A DNA stretch of 64,000 nucleotides from Liolophura sinensis (lineage: Eukaryota > Mollusca > Polyplacophora > Chitonida > Chitonidae), in contig NC_088296.1 of assembly GCF_032854445.1 (NCBI RefSeq), positions 2,503,246-2,567,245 of the forward strand. Reading direction: 5' to 3'. Numbering within the stretch: the stretch's first letter is position 1; every line of letters begins with the position of its first letter. The notes under the pieces were generated by a model. The model did no database searches, was not told the origin of the DNA, and worked only from the letters and a program-made list of their open reading frames with translations. Made by a program: the position numbers and the translations under genes. This document shows positions 12,929 through 25,300 of the stretch, piece by piece.

Positions 12929-13128
12929 TGAGGCGGAGCGTGCTCGCCCCGAACGCACTTCGTCTCTAGACATAACGCGTCATTATACGATAGTCACTTT
13001 CATATAAATGTACGAAGATGCTTGATAGTCTTCTCTAGGTTGATTCGAACTTTCGTTCGCTCTGTCGGCAGTTCAATCCCGAGTTACGGCGGGCGAGACG
13101 TGTGCAACTTGCTGAGTTGTGAAGACAA

Positions 13129-13149
13129 ATTGCACTTGTCCCGGCCTGC
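13129..13149 (+). repeat. Short dispersed motif
   Basis: This copy of ATTGCACTTGTCCCGGCCTG plus C is identical to those at 12451, 12908 and 14245. Confidence 0.85.
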
Positions 13150-13651
13150 CCCTGCTCTGGGAACAGCAGCCATGTGATACAAGTGGCAGCCTTTCCCCAA
13201 GGAATTTCAGTCTTCTCGTTTAATTTACGGCTTTTACCTCCAAGGCATTTCTGTGCGAAAAGATTACCAGCCAACCCGTCCTTCTTCATAAGTCTTTTCA
13301 TGGAAGTGCAGCGAAATTACTCATCTTCCAGTCTCTCACCAAGGAAAAAAAAAAGATCTGGTTCAGGTGCCCGTCCCAGTGCGCTTTATTCATGTTCATT
13401 TTCTTAGATTCTTTGCTAACAGCAGCGACAAATTTGATTACACCTCGTGTCATTTACAATGCTTTCATGGGTGTGCATTCAAGTCATTGCTACCCAGCTC
13501 TTGTATCAGGTATTGAGATGTTCTGGATTTCAAACCCAGTTTCCTTCGCCATTAAACGATGACCACAGTCGATTGAGTTAGATGTTTTCTGATATGACAT
13601 TTAACACAAACATATTCCTTCCAGTACACGTGCCGCTCTTTTGTATCGCTT

Positions 13652-13962
13652 TACATCACTGCCACCACTAGACAAGCATAACCTTTGCAGACGAGACGCA
13701 CGTAGGCTTCCTTAGGTTTAGCCTGGCCACTGGTGTCGTGGTACGGGACTAATCAGCAGTCGTCTACACAAATTGTCCAGGTGTTGCTTGGGATGATCTT
13801 CTGAATAGTTCAGATAAAAAGAATTCTTGCGTATGACGTATAATGAGAAACAAAAGTTTTTGGTGTTTTCTTACATCACTTCCTACCTCATCAGCATGAT
13901 CCCGGTGACCTCGACGATTTCAAAGATTTGTACAAATTTTGCTAGTGGTGGAATTGGTGTGA
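13652..13962. repeat. Dispersed element with inverted arms
   Basis: The left arm reads TACATCACTGCCACCACTAG (13652-13671). The right part (about 13873-13962), read on the minus strand, has CCACCACTAGCAAAATTTGT, then GAGGTCACCGGGATCATGCT and AGGAAGTGATGTAAGAAAAC. The same order of segments occurs on the plus strand at 63801-63900. The inverted arms suggest a small nonautonomous element or two head-to-head copies of one repeat. No transposase is present. Confidence 0.55.
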
Positions 13963-14244
13963 AGCGAACGTAGAGAGCGAAGCAAACGCTGCAAGGAGTA
14001 TAATAACACAGATCAGAGAAATGTGATGTACGAAGTTTGCCTAATTTTATCATAATGCACAAACTGTTATCTATACAGAAGATTGGTAGATGTATTGAGC
14101 CGTTTATGTGAACTTCCACTGTGTTCATATGCTCCTTGGAAACATCGAAGGTCGACATTAGATTTCCACTGCAAAGCTCCGTTGATGTCTGAGAGTAATC
14201 GTTGATGCTTAGGTCGTGATGGCTGCAATATTGTTACCAATCAA

Positions 14245-14265
14245 ATTGCACTTGTCCCGGCCTGC
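14245..14265 (+). repeat. Short dispersed motif
   Basis: This is the fourth full copy of ATTGCACTTGTCCCGGCCTG plus C. It sits directly before a degenerate array (14266-14600). Confidence 0.85.
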
Positions 14266-14600
14266 TCAGCCACGATTGGCCAACAGTGACAGGGGTTTAC
14301 GTCAGAATCTGCACATCTGTGATTTGCCAACTGTAACGACTGAGGTTGAACAGCTACAATCGGCCAACAGACACCGCTATGCAGGAAACATCGACGCTGT
14401 TTAGACTCTTGTTCTTACGTCTGCTGGAAGGTAGGCCTTGAAAGGTGCCGCGCATCTGAGATTATACAGCCCCTGTATGCCAACTGTAACGTCTTTGATC
14501 ACACAATCATACAGCCACGATTTGCCAAATGTAACGTGTTTAGGACTGTGCAGCTAGTACTAGCCAGTTGTAACGTCTAAGATTGCACAGCCTCGATTGG
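14266..14600 (+). repeat. Degenerate ~50-bp tandem repeat
   Basis: Units share ACAGCC(A/T)CGATT, then TTGCCAACTGTAACGTCT and a GATTGCACAG-like end. The block is interrupted by the second copy of the 85-bp duplication (14362-14447). Confidence 0.55.
14362..14447 (+). repeat. Duplicated segment, copy 2
   Basis: Nearly identical to 12340-12427; differences include CTCTTG for CTCATG and AAGGTAGG for AAGGCAGG. Confidence 0.85.
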
Positions 14601-17511
14601 CAAGCCCTAATCCCCAATCACCGTCATCTTTGGCATGAACAATGAGATTCGTTCTCTTACAGCGTCTTGAAATGAATTTCACACCGCAAACCTTTCTTGT
14701 GATCACAGGAGATTTTGGTATCCCGTCGATTTTATTGGCCATAATGCGAAGCGAAGTCCGGCCCATAAATTGTCAGCGGTTCAGGATAACGTTGAATGAT
14801 TAGGGGAAAAGACATCAAATAATGGATTTAGTACACCTCTAGAAAAAGTAAAACCACGTATGTTTCCATGAATACTATAGTCTGTTTCTTTCATCTTCGT
14901 ACAAGCAAGGTTAATACTGCGCTATGGGCTTCGTAATCGCCCTTGCTGTACTGTACATATAGCAGTCTTCAGACACCTGCTCTTTCGACAACTAATGTCA
15001 TTGTTTCTGGCGAACTTTCGCTGGGACATTTTCAGCCTACCACTGATCGTCCCTTATCAGTGCGTATTTCCTTCTTTCCAAGTAAATGCATGTACGTTAT
15101 GATCCGATATTTTCGGTAAGACATAATACAACAGCAATAAGCAGTGCTGCGAACGTTAATCGATGTGCTTTTATTGAAACGAATAGGCAGCGGAAAGTCA
15201 CTGCTATGAGGCAGTAGGCCCACTGGTGATCGCGAAAGAGGCGGAACAGCCAATCAATGTAGCTTGTGTTGTTGTTTCGCCACCAATTTCTGTCAAGCCT
15301 GTTTTGCCTCAAAATGCGCCCCACCCCACCTCCCCACCGATAACCCTGAACACATCGATGTGCAGGGGGATATTTTTTTGCGCTAGCACATCTACGTTTA
15401 GTGTGAAATAGATCTATCCCATACACCCCGTGCTTCCCATTACAGCTATATTCCATGTTGTTTTGAACTCCTTTAAGTGTCAGTAAATAAGGTGAAATGA
15501 TGTATATTTATGAAGGAAAGTTCTGGGTTTTGAAGAGTTAATATGACTCAGTAAATGAAGGTAGATGACGTCGGACATCGCTAGCTTGATTACATGAATA
15601 TGATTCCTTTTTTAGCTAGTCGCATATTTTTAACTGTCTGTGAGATAAGACATGCCACCAGAATTGCCTTTCGTTAGTAACACGTAACAACACAAGCTTT
15701 GCACATGGATGTGTTGGAAGTCTGTATTATTGAAAGGAAAAATCAGGTAGAATTTTATTTTTTCTAATTCATAATGTTGAACTCCATACACCTGGTTTCG
15801 ACGGCAAAAACTCTTTGCCTCGGGTCACGTTAAAATTATTCAAGAACAAATGGCACACCACAAACACTGAATTTGAAGAGTTAACCAATCCAAATGCATT
15901 TGCACAAGACAGTAAGTGATGCATCGTAACCTTTGTCTTCTCAGACTGTGACAACATATACCTTTCAGCGTATGTACCGCGCTTACTCGCTTCTTAGACA
16001 AAGCTGACCTTTGGAACCTGTGCGACGCACAAGAGCAGCCATCAATGAAACTGTTTCATGTGTAAATTAGAATCCTGAAGTCCTAACTGATTTAAGTTGA
16101 CAAGAAGCCGGGTTTCAGTAACTTTAAACCATTTGCCACCTATCAGTTTTATTTTCTTCAAAGACTAAATGTCCGTATCTTTTTTCATAGCTATATATAT
16201 ATATATCATGTAAAGCAACTCATCCTGTAATGCACGGCACCCGATCCGTGCTTGTTGAAATTGTATATAATTAAACAGCTGTAAAGCAGTGTCACCGACA
16301 TTAATCGTAAACTTTTGGATAATTTATTTGACACCGTTATTGTCAGAAATTTTCAAAAACATGGGTGGGGTGCCCTACAGGGATGTACAAAGCTTCTTTT
16401 GTGTCATTGTCTGCGTCATTTAGCTCTGCAATGTTCTTTCCCATCGCATTGCTCTACAAGATAATGCGTTATAATTAGAAAGGATTTAATTAGTGTATAA
16501 TGCTGATACGATCCGTATATTCTATGTGTTATGAGGATTATTTTCGAACAAAGATACAGGTAAATACAGATATGCAAATTGTCAGGATGCCCAAAATGGC
16601 ACCCGGTTCGGATTTGTCATCGTGCGAATGAGGAATATATTTTGGGATGGATTCCTATTACTACGTGTATTTTAATTGTATTTTATACAACATACTACAA
16701 AAACAAAACAAACAAAAAAAAACTGAATTATTTTCGTCATTAAGAGAATTTTAATAGATTTCTTCAACAAACCTGTAAACAAAAACTCGCTTTAGTTACT
16801 GTATAACAATCCAGACACACGCACTTTGGTGTAAACACTGGTTAAATGCGGGGAAAAATCCACACGTCTCACAGGCATAAAATATATTAGAAAATATAAC
16901 AATTCGAACAGAGCTATATTTCAAAATATATTATACAATTTGACTATAAAACAAAATAAAGCTGTATATATATTATCAGTGGAAATGTCTAAAACCGAGA
17001 AGTGAGCAAAGTTCAAAAGCCGTAGAGTACATCGCGGAAAAACGAATGGTTCTTATATTATGCGCGAAGTCAAAATGACAGCTGTTCATGCGTATTATAG
17101 AGTCCTGGGGCCAGTTTCACAAAGATGTCGTACATGTGCGATAATCGCACTTATAAGACAATGGTACGGTGATAGTGACGTACAAAATATTGTACAACAA
17201 ATATACTATAAAAAAAAAATGTCGTACGCCGCTTTGTGAAACTGAGCTCAGAGGCTAAGAGGAGTCTGGGTAACATTTCAACGCTAAACAAGGACGCAAG
17301 GGGACGGAACGCAATCCTAGTACAAACCTTAGACGAGGGGGTAGGGGGAGGGGCACATTTTAGCAAGACACCAGACACTTGAAAAAGGGGAGCTGAACAA
17401 CACATTAGTAGTAAACCTGAGATTTGGAGGGACGGAACAAATATTCCAGTGGGACACTGGACACGACAGAGGGCACTTGCCAGACTTGCGGGGATTTTAG
17501 CAGCATTTAAA
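14601..17511. other. Noncoding region, no gene seen
   Basis: It is AT-rich, with a TA run near 16193-16207 and A-rich patches near 16700-16725. The open frames of 60-120 codons lack recognisable sequence. Confidence 0.5.
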
Positions 17512-17757
17512 CTTATTTATTTGATAAGTGTTTTACGCCGTACTCAAGAATATTTCGCTTATATGACCGTGGCCAGCATTGTGGTGGGAGGAAACCAGGC
17601 AGAGACCGTGTGAAACCCACGAACATCCGCAGGTTACTGGAAGACCTTTCCACGTACGGCAAGAGGGGAAGCCAGCATAAACTGGACTTGAACTCATTGC
17701 AACCGAATTGGTAAGAGGCGCCTGGGTCATTGCGCCGCACTGGCGCGCTAAACACGT
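17512..17757 (-). repeat. SINE-A, nearly full-length, minus strand
   Basis: Read on the minus strand it has CGCGCCAGTGCGGCGCAATG (head), TTGCAATGAGTTCAAGTCCA (B-box region), the core, and CAAGAATATTTCGCTTATAT seen on plus near the 3' end. The tail complement TTATTTGATAAGTGTTTTAC marks 17514-17534. Confidence 0.85.
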
Positions 17758-20700
17758 CGGCCACAGAGTAAGTACAACATTTAAGTACTATGCCCGAGGC
17801 GTGGAGAAAAAGAACCAAGCAATAGCAGGACATAGTAAAGTTAAGGGGACGTCACATCTTTCCCGTGGGACACTGGAGACTATACATGAAACTTAAGGAA
17901 CGTATAAACACTAAAGTAAGATACGAGAGACTTACGTAACAACTTTCGAATACTAATCCTATGACACCGAGAAATAACAATACACCAGTACGGCGTTGGA
18001 GATTTCAGGTGATTGGGAAACTTTCTGTTGCAAACCAGACTTATGCACACGTGACAACACTCCATTAGGACACCGGGGGTGCGGGGGGTGGGGGGATACT
18101 ACAGTACCACACCGGAGAGGCATAGGGACGGAAAAGCATTCCAATGCTAAACCTCCGGTTATCTGTTGATGGAGGGCATGGTGCCCTACAGAAGTACTCT
18201 ACTTATTTGTCAGACATCAGTAAAGGTTTTGACTAAAAACATAAATGGAAATTCACTGAACAGGTAGAAATGTCCATTCAAATGTACATAATCAAGAAAA
18301 GGAAAAAAATGTCAAAAGATACTCATAATTTCTGAAAAACAAAAATGACATTATGGATGACAGTATTGGTCTAAAACTTTTAAAAGGGGGTAAAACTGAG
18401 CGAATTTATTATAATAGGAGGGTAAGCTTTTGTAGAGCATGGGTCACAAATGGCTTCGGGAGGCAGACGGACATGAAGTTAAGTGATCACATGATAACAT
18501 GTACCAAGCAAGTGCAGCCATTGAAGGGAATGTGTTCTCGGAGAGGAGGTAAATGTTACATGAGAATATTAAAGTGATAATTTAATTTACAGCACTGCAC
18601 GTCATCGTTATAAGATGCATAATCACGCCAATGTACTCTTAAGTGCGCGGTTCTTTACTCATTGAACTGAATAAGGCGTCACTATTAAATTCGCGGTGCA
18701 GTGTGGGACTTGGCGTGGGGCAAGAGTAGAAACTGTAAGAAAGGTGACATAACGCGAATCATTAAAAGGGATATATTCCACGTAATGCAAAATCGCTCTT
18801 AACGTGATTTCCTTTAACTTGAATATGACAGGAGTGACGCATGGACAGGAGTGTTATCTGATAACACACATATCTCGTTCTAAAGCGTGATTTCGCCATA
18901 CATGAATTTCATGGCGATCAAAGCCTCGTGTGCATTGAAACGAAAATAAGCTCCGGTATTCTTTATTGTTCTACAAACATTTACCCTTCACCCAGTTAAG
19001 ACCAGAGAAGTTGTGTATAACGACGGTCATTAATGCTGCTTTGAAATAAAATGCGTTGCAATCCGCACTTCCACGGCTTGGATCGAAACCCATGCTTTCC
19101 CGTGGAGCCCAGAATGGACATATTGCGTCTATGTACTTATATTTTCAGACATAAAAGTTATTTAATGAGGGGAGGCCGTGTGATATCTTGCCCTGGATGT
19201 AAATAATTTCTATGTTCTAATCAACTCTTACCTGCACCGCCGTCGTACAGCTGATATGTTCTTAATTCATATATTTGATTGGGGTTTTACGACGTTCTTA
19301 ATATCGATACTTACCCCGTTTCAAATCCCAAGATACCAAGCGGACACAGACACATAATAAAATCATAATTTGAATATGCAAACATACTTGCTTTGCAATA
19401 TGAAAACTTATTTCATATTGGACTTATCCACGAATGGTGAATTTGGTTACACCACAAACGATGAACATATCAAAAACAAAGGGGCAGAGAACCCCAGCTG
19501 ACTAAACCACAACATATCCACTGTAACACACACTATAAGTTATCTCCCCTGTACCATTTCAATAATCACATCACCAAGAACGGGATATTCCTTCCATCTT
19601 CCAGTTCAAAAAACCAAAAGTACCAGATCGCCAATATTTTTAACACACATCTGTTGTAAAAAAAACTTGCTGTTTTTGCAACAACAAAAAAACCCCCCCA
19701 AAAAACAACAACAAAAAACCCCAATTCATACATGAATGCTTAGAGATGTCAAGATACGGTACACTAGGTTCAGTGTTGGGAACACTGGTATCTGGTCAAC
19801 GGTGGAGTCTGGATGAAACACGGACTTTGATTCACAACAGGGATACTTAGAAAACACCGTGGCATTGTGCTCACAGGGGGCCTTGGTTTGGAAAGTAGGT
19901 TTTGGAAAGAGCTTGCCACAGTTAGGGGTTTGGAGTCGGGAAATCTGCTTAAAAAGGTAGCCAATGGAATGCTTGCAGGTATAGAGTAGACACAACTGTA
20001 AAGGAAAGCAATGAGAAATCTGTTACACACGAACGTCAAGAGAAACATGGAGAGCCTTCAGTTTTATACACTGGGAACCTTGGTCAAAACTGCGTCGGTG
20101 TCTTCGTTAACGCTGATTGCCTTGGTAAGAAATGGGGACCGTCTTGGAAAACCGTTGAAGTAGCGTGGGCTTAGGTTAAGCACATAACTATTTTCAACTG
20201 TAGGCACGAGTAAAGATATTGTCCCGTTGGACCGACCGGTTGAAGTCAGCCATTTAATTTTCAAGTTAAAGTGTGCGATCTGTTGGAAACCTTGATCACC
20301 AGGTTTTGGGATCACGTCAGTGTAGCAATAGTTACGTCCAGGAAGTTAGTTGCGGAAGAGTGCTCCTGTTGCAAGTTCCATAAATGGAACACAACCCAGC
20401 GATAATATGTTAAGGTACCAGTATTATGTTGTGCTGTGGTGGCTGATGGCGTCTAATTATGAGCGAGACCTTCGTGCACGGAAAGGCAGGACCCAAGCAT
20501 TCCGTGATCTTCGCGTCTTCCGCGGCGACACGACTTCCGCGGTTAGGTTAAAATCGCGACCTCCGCTCTAGATGGTTGCTATCAACCACCAAACTAAGCG
20601 GGTCTCCCTTGCTTGGATGAAGCTGGATGATTTTGGGTAATAGGCAAAGCGAAAAGGCTTGGGTAAATGGCAGCAAGGTGGTTCAAGAGAAGGAATGCAG

Positions 20701-21170
20701 CTCTGTGAAGGTTGATGGAGAAGAAGCCTCGTGAGCTGGGCACACGGAAGCTCTGGCAAGGTACAGGGAAGCTCATGGACTGGGCACACAAAAGTTCTTG
20801 GGCAGGACAGATGATCGCTCTTAGACAGGGTACACGGGAGTTCGTGGGCAGGGCACACAGGGTTGTGGCTACCGCTACAGGATATCAGCTCCAGTTCTCT
20901 GAAATACGAGTCAAATGCATTAGACATAGACAAAGCTATTACTATCCCCATTCCAACGTTTTAATAAAAATCAAATTGACTGACTATAAAATGCTTCTCA
21001 GTATTATATCGTGTGTGGGAACCATTTCTGAAAAAAGATCACTTTTGAAATAAAAAAAATTGACCCTTTTAAAATAAACATTGATCGCTTAAAAAGTTTA
21101 GTATAACTTTTTAAACAAAAAGTGACAAGTTATAAAATTTAGTGCATTTATAAATTTAAAAAATCAATTT
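17758..21170. other. Noncoding flank downstream of the SMYD-like gene
   Basis: No supported gene. A-rich tracts lie near 19680-19720. A 40-base SINE-A-like fragment (TTTGATTGGGGTTTTACGAC) lies near 19275. The minus-strand frames at 19726-20048 and 20568-20951 have biased composition but no family resemblance. Confidence 0.45.
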
Positions 21171-21200
21171 TTTATTTTATTAAATCATATTTTTTTTATT
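21171..21200 (-). terminator. Candidate poly(A) signals
   Basis: Two TTTATT hexamers (AATAAA on the minus strand) lie at 21195-21200 and 21171-21176, about 400 bases past the stop codon of the SMYD-like gene. The area is very A/T-rich, so chance occurrence is likely and the call is weak. Confidence 0.3.
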
Positions 21201-21598
21201 TTAAAAGTAGTATGTATGTTTAAGCTTTAAAACTAATCAAATTGTATGTGAAAAGTGAATTTTATCTAAAAAAATTGGTAAATTCTTATTTCAAAAAGCT
21301 TTCCTTGTTACAAATAGAGCTTCTTCATGACGAATCCATCTCAAAGTAAGTAGACTTTAAAGCGAGGGGTTTAAATTAGTTCAAACGGCAAGTCTGTGTG
21401 TTATAATGTCACTGTCAGTACTCATATTCCTCATTTTGCGATAATTTTCAAAAATCGGCTTTTCTAAAACCGTTGTGCTACATTTCTGACGTCAAACGCA
21501 AAGCGAATAGAAAAAACCGCTATGGCTGAACTAAACTAACACCCCACTTGGTTAAAACTCAAATACTATCAGTTACTGTTCTTTAAAACATTATCCGG

Positions 21599-22346
21599 TT
21601 ACTTTTTTATAACCGGTTCAAGACTAGAAAGTGGTAGAAGACATCTAATGACGTCATCAGATGGCGACGATGTGACGGAATGAGACATACTGCAGATTCG
21701 CTTGTGACCTTTCTTCCAAGCCTCCTTCTGGCATTTGCCGCTGCAGTACCACGCCCTGTGGCACTTGCCGCACGTTGGCAGTTTCTTGTCGCTCTCAGCT
21801 GGTGCGCCGCAGTTGGTGCACGCCTCCGGCCCGTCGCCTTCATACGTGCACCGGTCGCAGTTGCACCAGAAGTTGTATGCCCGATGTAGCCAAGCCCGGC
21901 GTTCCCGACGTGAAAGACGTGTGTCGATGTACGTCGTGAACAGCTCTTCGTCTTTCTTGAGCGGCTTCTTGGCTCTGACCTTGACTCCCACAGCGCCCTC
22001 TACCATAGCATCCATGATCTCCACGTTGTTGTCGCAGGAGTGATTGATACAGGCGTGCAGCGAGAACATCCCGGCGAACACAGCTTCCGGTTGACCATTG
22101 GTCAGCAGCCCCATGATGTAATTCCCCTTAGAGGTAGCTTTCACTTTGTCTACGAAGACTTTGAGAGGCGGTTCGGGATCAGAGAAGGCCTGGACGTTAC
22201 AGGTGGCCTGAAAGTAACGACCGTCAAACTCCCGCTGGGTGATGTCATAGGAGAGCCCGTCGCCGCAGTCGCGGAACACCTCAGCCATTATATGGTGCAT
22301 CTTTGGTATAACCTTAGCATTGCTGGAAGACCCGTAAGCGATGAAC
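21599..22346 (-). CDS. SMYD-like gene, coding exon 3 (SET C-part, second MYND)
   Basis: The acceptor is ATCTCTGACAG|GTTCATC. The first base completes an AGG arginine codon with exon 2. It encodes NHSC, the SET tyrosine, the post-SET cysteines and the C-terminal MYND finger, and ends in TAA at 21599-21601. Confidence 0.93.
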
Positions 22347-25300
22347 CTGTCAGAGATCCACAACAGAGCATATGCTCAGTAAGTCATTTACACGCTTGAC
22401 TGGCGATGTATACGCTCTACTTATGTGTGAAAAGGTACATGTACTATAAAACGAAGAGTATACTTTTAAGGAAAATAGACACATATAGCCAAAAAATTTG
22501 AAAAAAGAAAAAAAAAACATTTTGAGTGCACACTTTATATTTCTTAATAATCCATCCATTTTATGCTCATTGTCCGCCAATGATCGGAAATGTTCGAAAG
22601 TGACTCGTCGATGACTCTAATGCCTCCAAATCGGGTTTTCATCCCAACAAAGTTGTTTTTGCAGTTATCAGTTAACGTAATTTCCGCTGGGACCTTCAAT
22701 AGTGAATCAAGTTTAAGGCCATTTTTACTCCTACGAAGAAAGCTGAGAAACTTATGTGAGCTTTTAATTGTTAGGCTATACATGTGTAGGCTATATCATA
22801 TATTATATACTGTATTCCATACTCCGAATGAAAAGTCAAACATTTCAATCATGTATCCTGTAAAACTGTTGCTTCATGTGACTGATGTGTAGAGCCTCTG
22901 AGGTGGATTCGGACTAGCCCCCTAATTATCAGTGGTCTGCCTTCTAGGCTGATATAAGTGAGATTCATGGGATTGTGTGCTTGCAGCCCGCAACCACTGG
23001 TTTGGGTGCGCCAATTAATGCAGACGTTTGTAAGGTTAGTGCCAAAGGACGAGGTTTTCTCGTACGTTTACCCAGTTTCAAAAAATAAACAGTTTTTATC
23101 ATTATTGCAAATGGTTTACCTTCTGAATGGAGACATCGCTTTTGACCAATGGTCGTTGGTAGGTCTGAGCAGGCCGTCCTCCTTGGCCTGCTGTTTGGCC
23201 TGAGATATAATGGATGCCCAAATACGCGCGAGGACCATAGGAGAGAACGAGGCGTTCCACACGCCCGACCAAGCGCCCATCGCCCCGCTGACGGCGCCTG
23301 TATACTGATCACACACCTCGTACAGTTTCTCAGCCGCTTGGTTTTTCGTCGGGCAGAGAATACTGTGATGTCGCACCCAGGCCTCTTTACGACATTTGTC
23401 ACTGCAGTACAGTTCATGGCAACAAAACTCGCACGGAAGCTTCTTTACTTCGGGCCAAAAACTCAGCACGGCTTTCTTCAACACGGGATCTCGCGCGATC
23501 TCACCGTCGGTGAAGTAGTCCTCTGGCCGTAGCAGGTTTTTGGCACAGTAACTGCATGCCGGAATGTTCAAAGAGTCTAAAGTTTGAGCTAGAACAAGAG
23601 GTGCATCCGCGAACACCATCTCTCCCTTGCGGATGACACCGGAACTCCGGATGGCCCGACCGTACTGCGTGAAATCCACCTTGATAGGGAAGCCATTGAT
23701 CAGTGGCCCATACAGCCTTTGCACACGAACTTGCTGAAACAAGATGGCGGCCTCCTCATCTTTTCCTGTGGACAGTTTTGAAGCTTTTCGTAACCAGGAT
23801 TCTGCGGTTACCGGAAATCCCAGCTCGCGCAGAATCTTCCCTGAAAGAACATTGGAAAACAAAAAGCGTTATCGTTTATCTACCTCAGACTGAACACAGA
23901 TATAAATTTGTTTATTCATATCATTCGAATTCTTTAGTATGAAGATAAGTAAGAAATAAAACACGTTCGATTGGAGCTCTGGTATCGTCCTGTGTGTACA
24001 GTACCGTCCTCATTATACAGTGTGACCTGTAGTGAAGCTGATTCCAAGAGCAAAACTGAGTGCTTGGGGTTTAACGTCGTACTTAACAATTTTTCAGTCA
24101 TATGTCGACGAAGGAATCCTTAGGGTGCATGTAATGTGCCTCCTTGTTGTAGGACGGATTTCCTGCCGCTCTTTTATCTAGTGCTGCTTCACTGAGATGT
24201 CTTACCGAAGGCAAATAAACCGCCCCGCCCCAGCCATTATACTGATACGGGTCAACCAATCGTTGCACTATTCTCTTCGTGCTGAACGCCAAGCGAGGAA
24301 GTTACAACTTCCTCTTTTAAGGTCTTAGGTGTGGCTCGACCCAGGATTGATCCTGGATCTACCGCTCCCGAAGCCGACGCTCTACCAACTGTGCTATCGG
24401 AGCCGGTTTTTTGAGCAAAAGGCTCCAAATCAAAAATACATGGCTTATGTGACTGAATTCATAATCAGGCCTATGATATACACAGCGAAAATTGGAAGGA
24501 AGCCAAATATAGCTGGAAATTATTTATTTATTAATTATATATATTCACTTACATATGACGGCGGTTGGAGGTAACTGGATTGGTCAGAGTGAACTACTGT
24601 TTTTTTCCTCGTACCTGACACAACGCGTTAATGCCGACAAAACCAGAGCTGAACTTGAACAAGCGACCTCACTACTCAAGGGCATGATAGTTACAGCGAG
24701 CGAAATCAGTGGGGATATACGTTAAAAATTTAACGCAGTTAAGCTTGTCAAACCAGCAAGACCTGGATTTGAACACACGACCTCAGAAGCCTAAGTTCAT
24801 TTAATTCCCACAGCGAGGGCGTTACTAGTATGAAGAAGAAAAGATGAATTCGAATAACATACACAATGATGTAGAGCTTAATTCAGCCAGATATATGCAA
24901 AAGCAGCGAGGACACTGTGGTAACGGGATATCTCATCAAGCGTAAGTCTTACCATCGGACCACTTTACATTTTATATGCCTCAATCAAGGACTTATTCTC
25001 TGTGCATGCGACGATACATAAACTGTGCAGACTACGGTAAGATCCCCTGTTACTCGGTGGCTGACGAATGAACGAGCACATTTACATATTTTCACCCTGT
25101 ACCACGTGCGAGGTTTCTATTCTCGGAATGACGCTGTTAACAGTGACTCCCGAAATAAACATCATACAAGATCTCTGGCTGTGACGTCATCTAGGCGCGT
25201 AATAGCGCGTCAGTCTTCAGTATCTTGTGCAACAGACCAGTATCCGTGCAGATCGCAAACCGACCACCCGTCGGGATCTCTACAGCTACACGTGCAACCC

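Noticed and set aside
23116-23862. The SET/MYND exon as a stand-alone single-exon gene
   Set aside because: Strong splice signals at both ends and matching phases join it to exons 1 and 3; the upstream ATG at 23862 lies in the intron.
24330-24404. Possible tRNA gene on the minus strand
   Set aside because: It has A- and B-box words but no complete acceptor stem and continues into a SINE-B body and tail; called as the SINE head.
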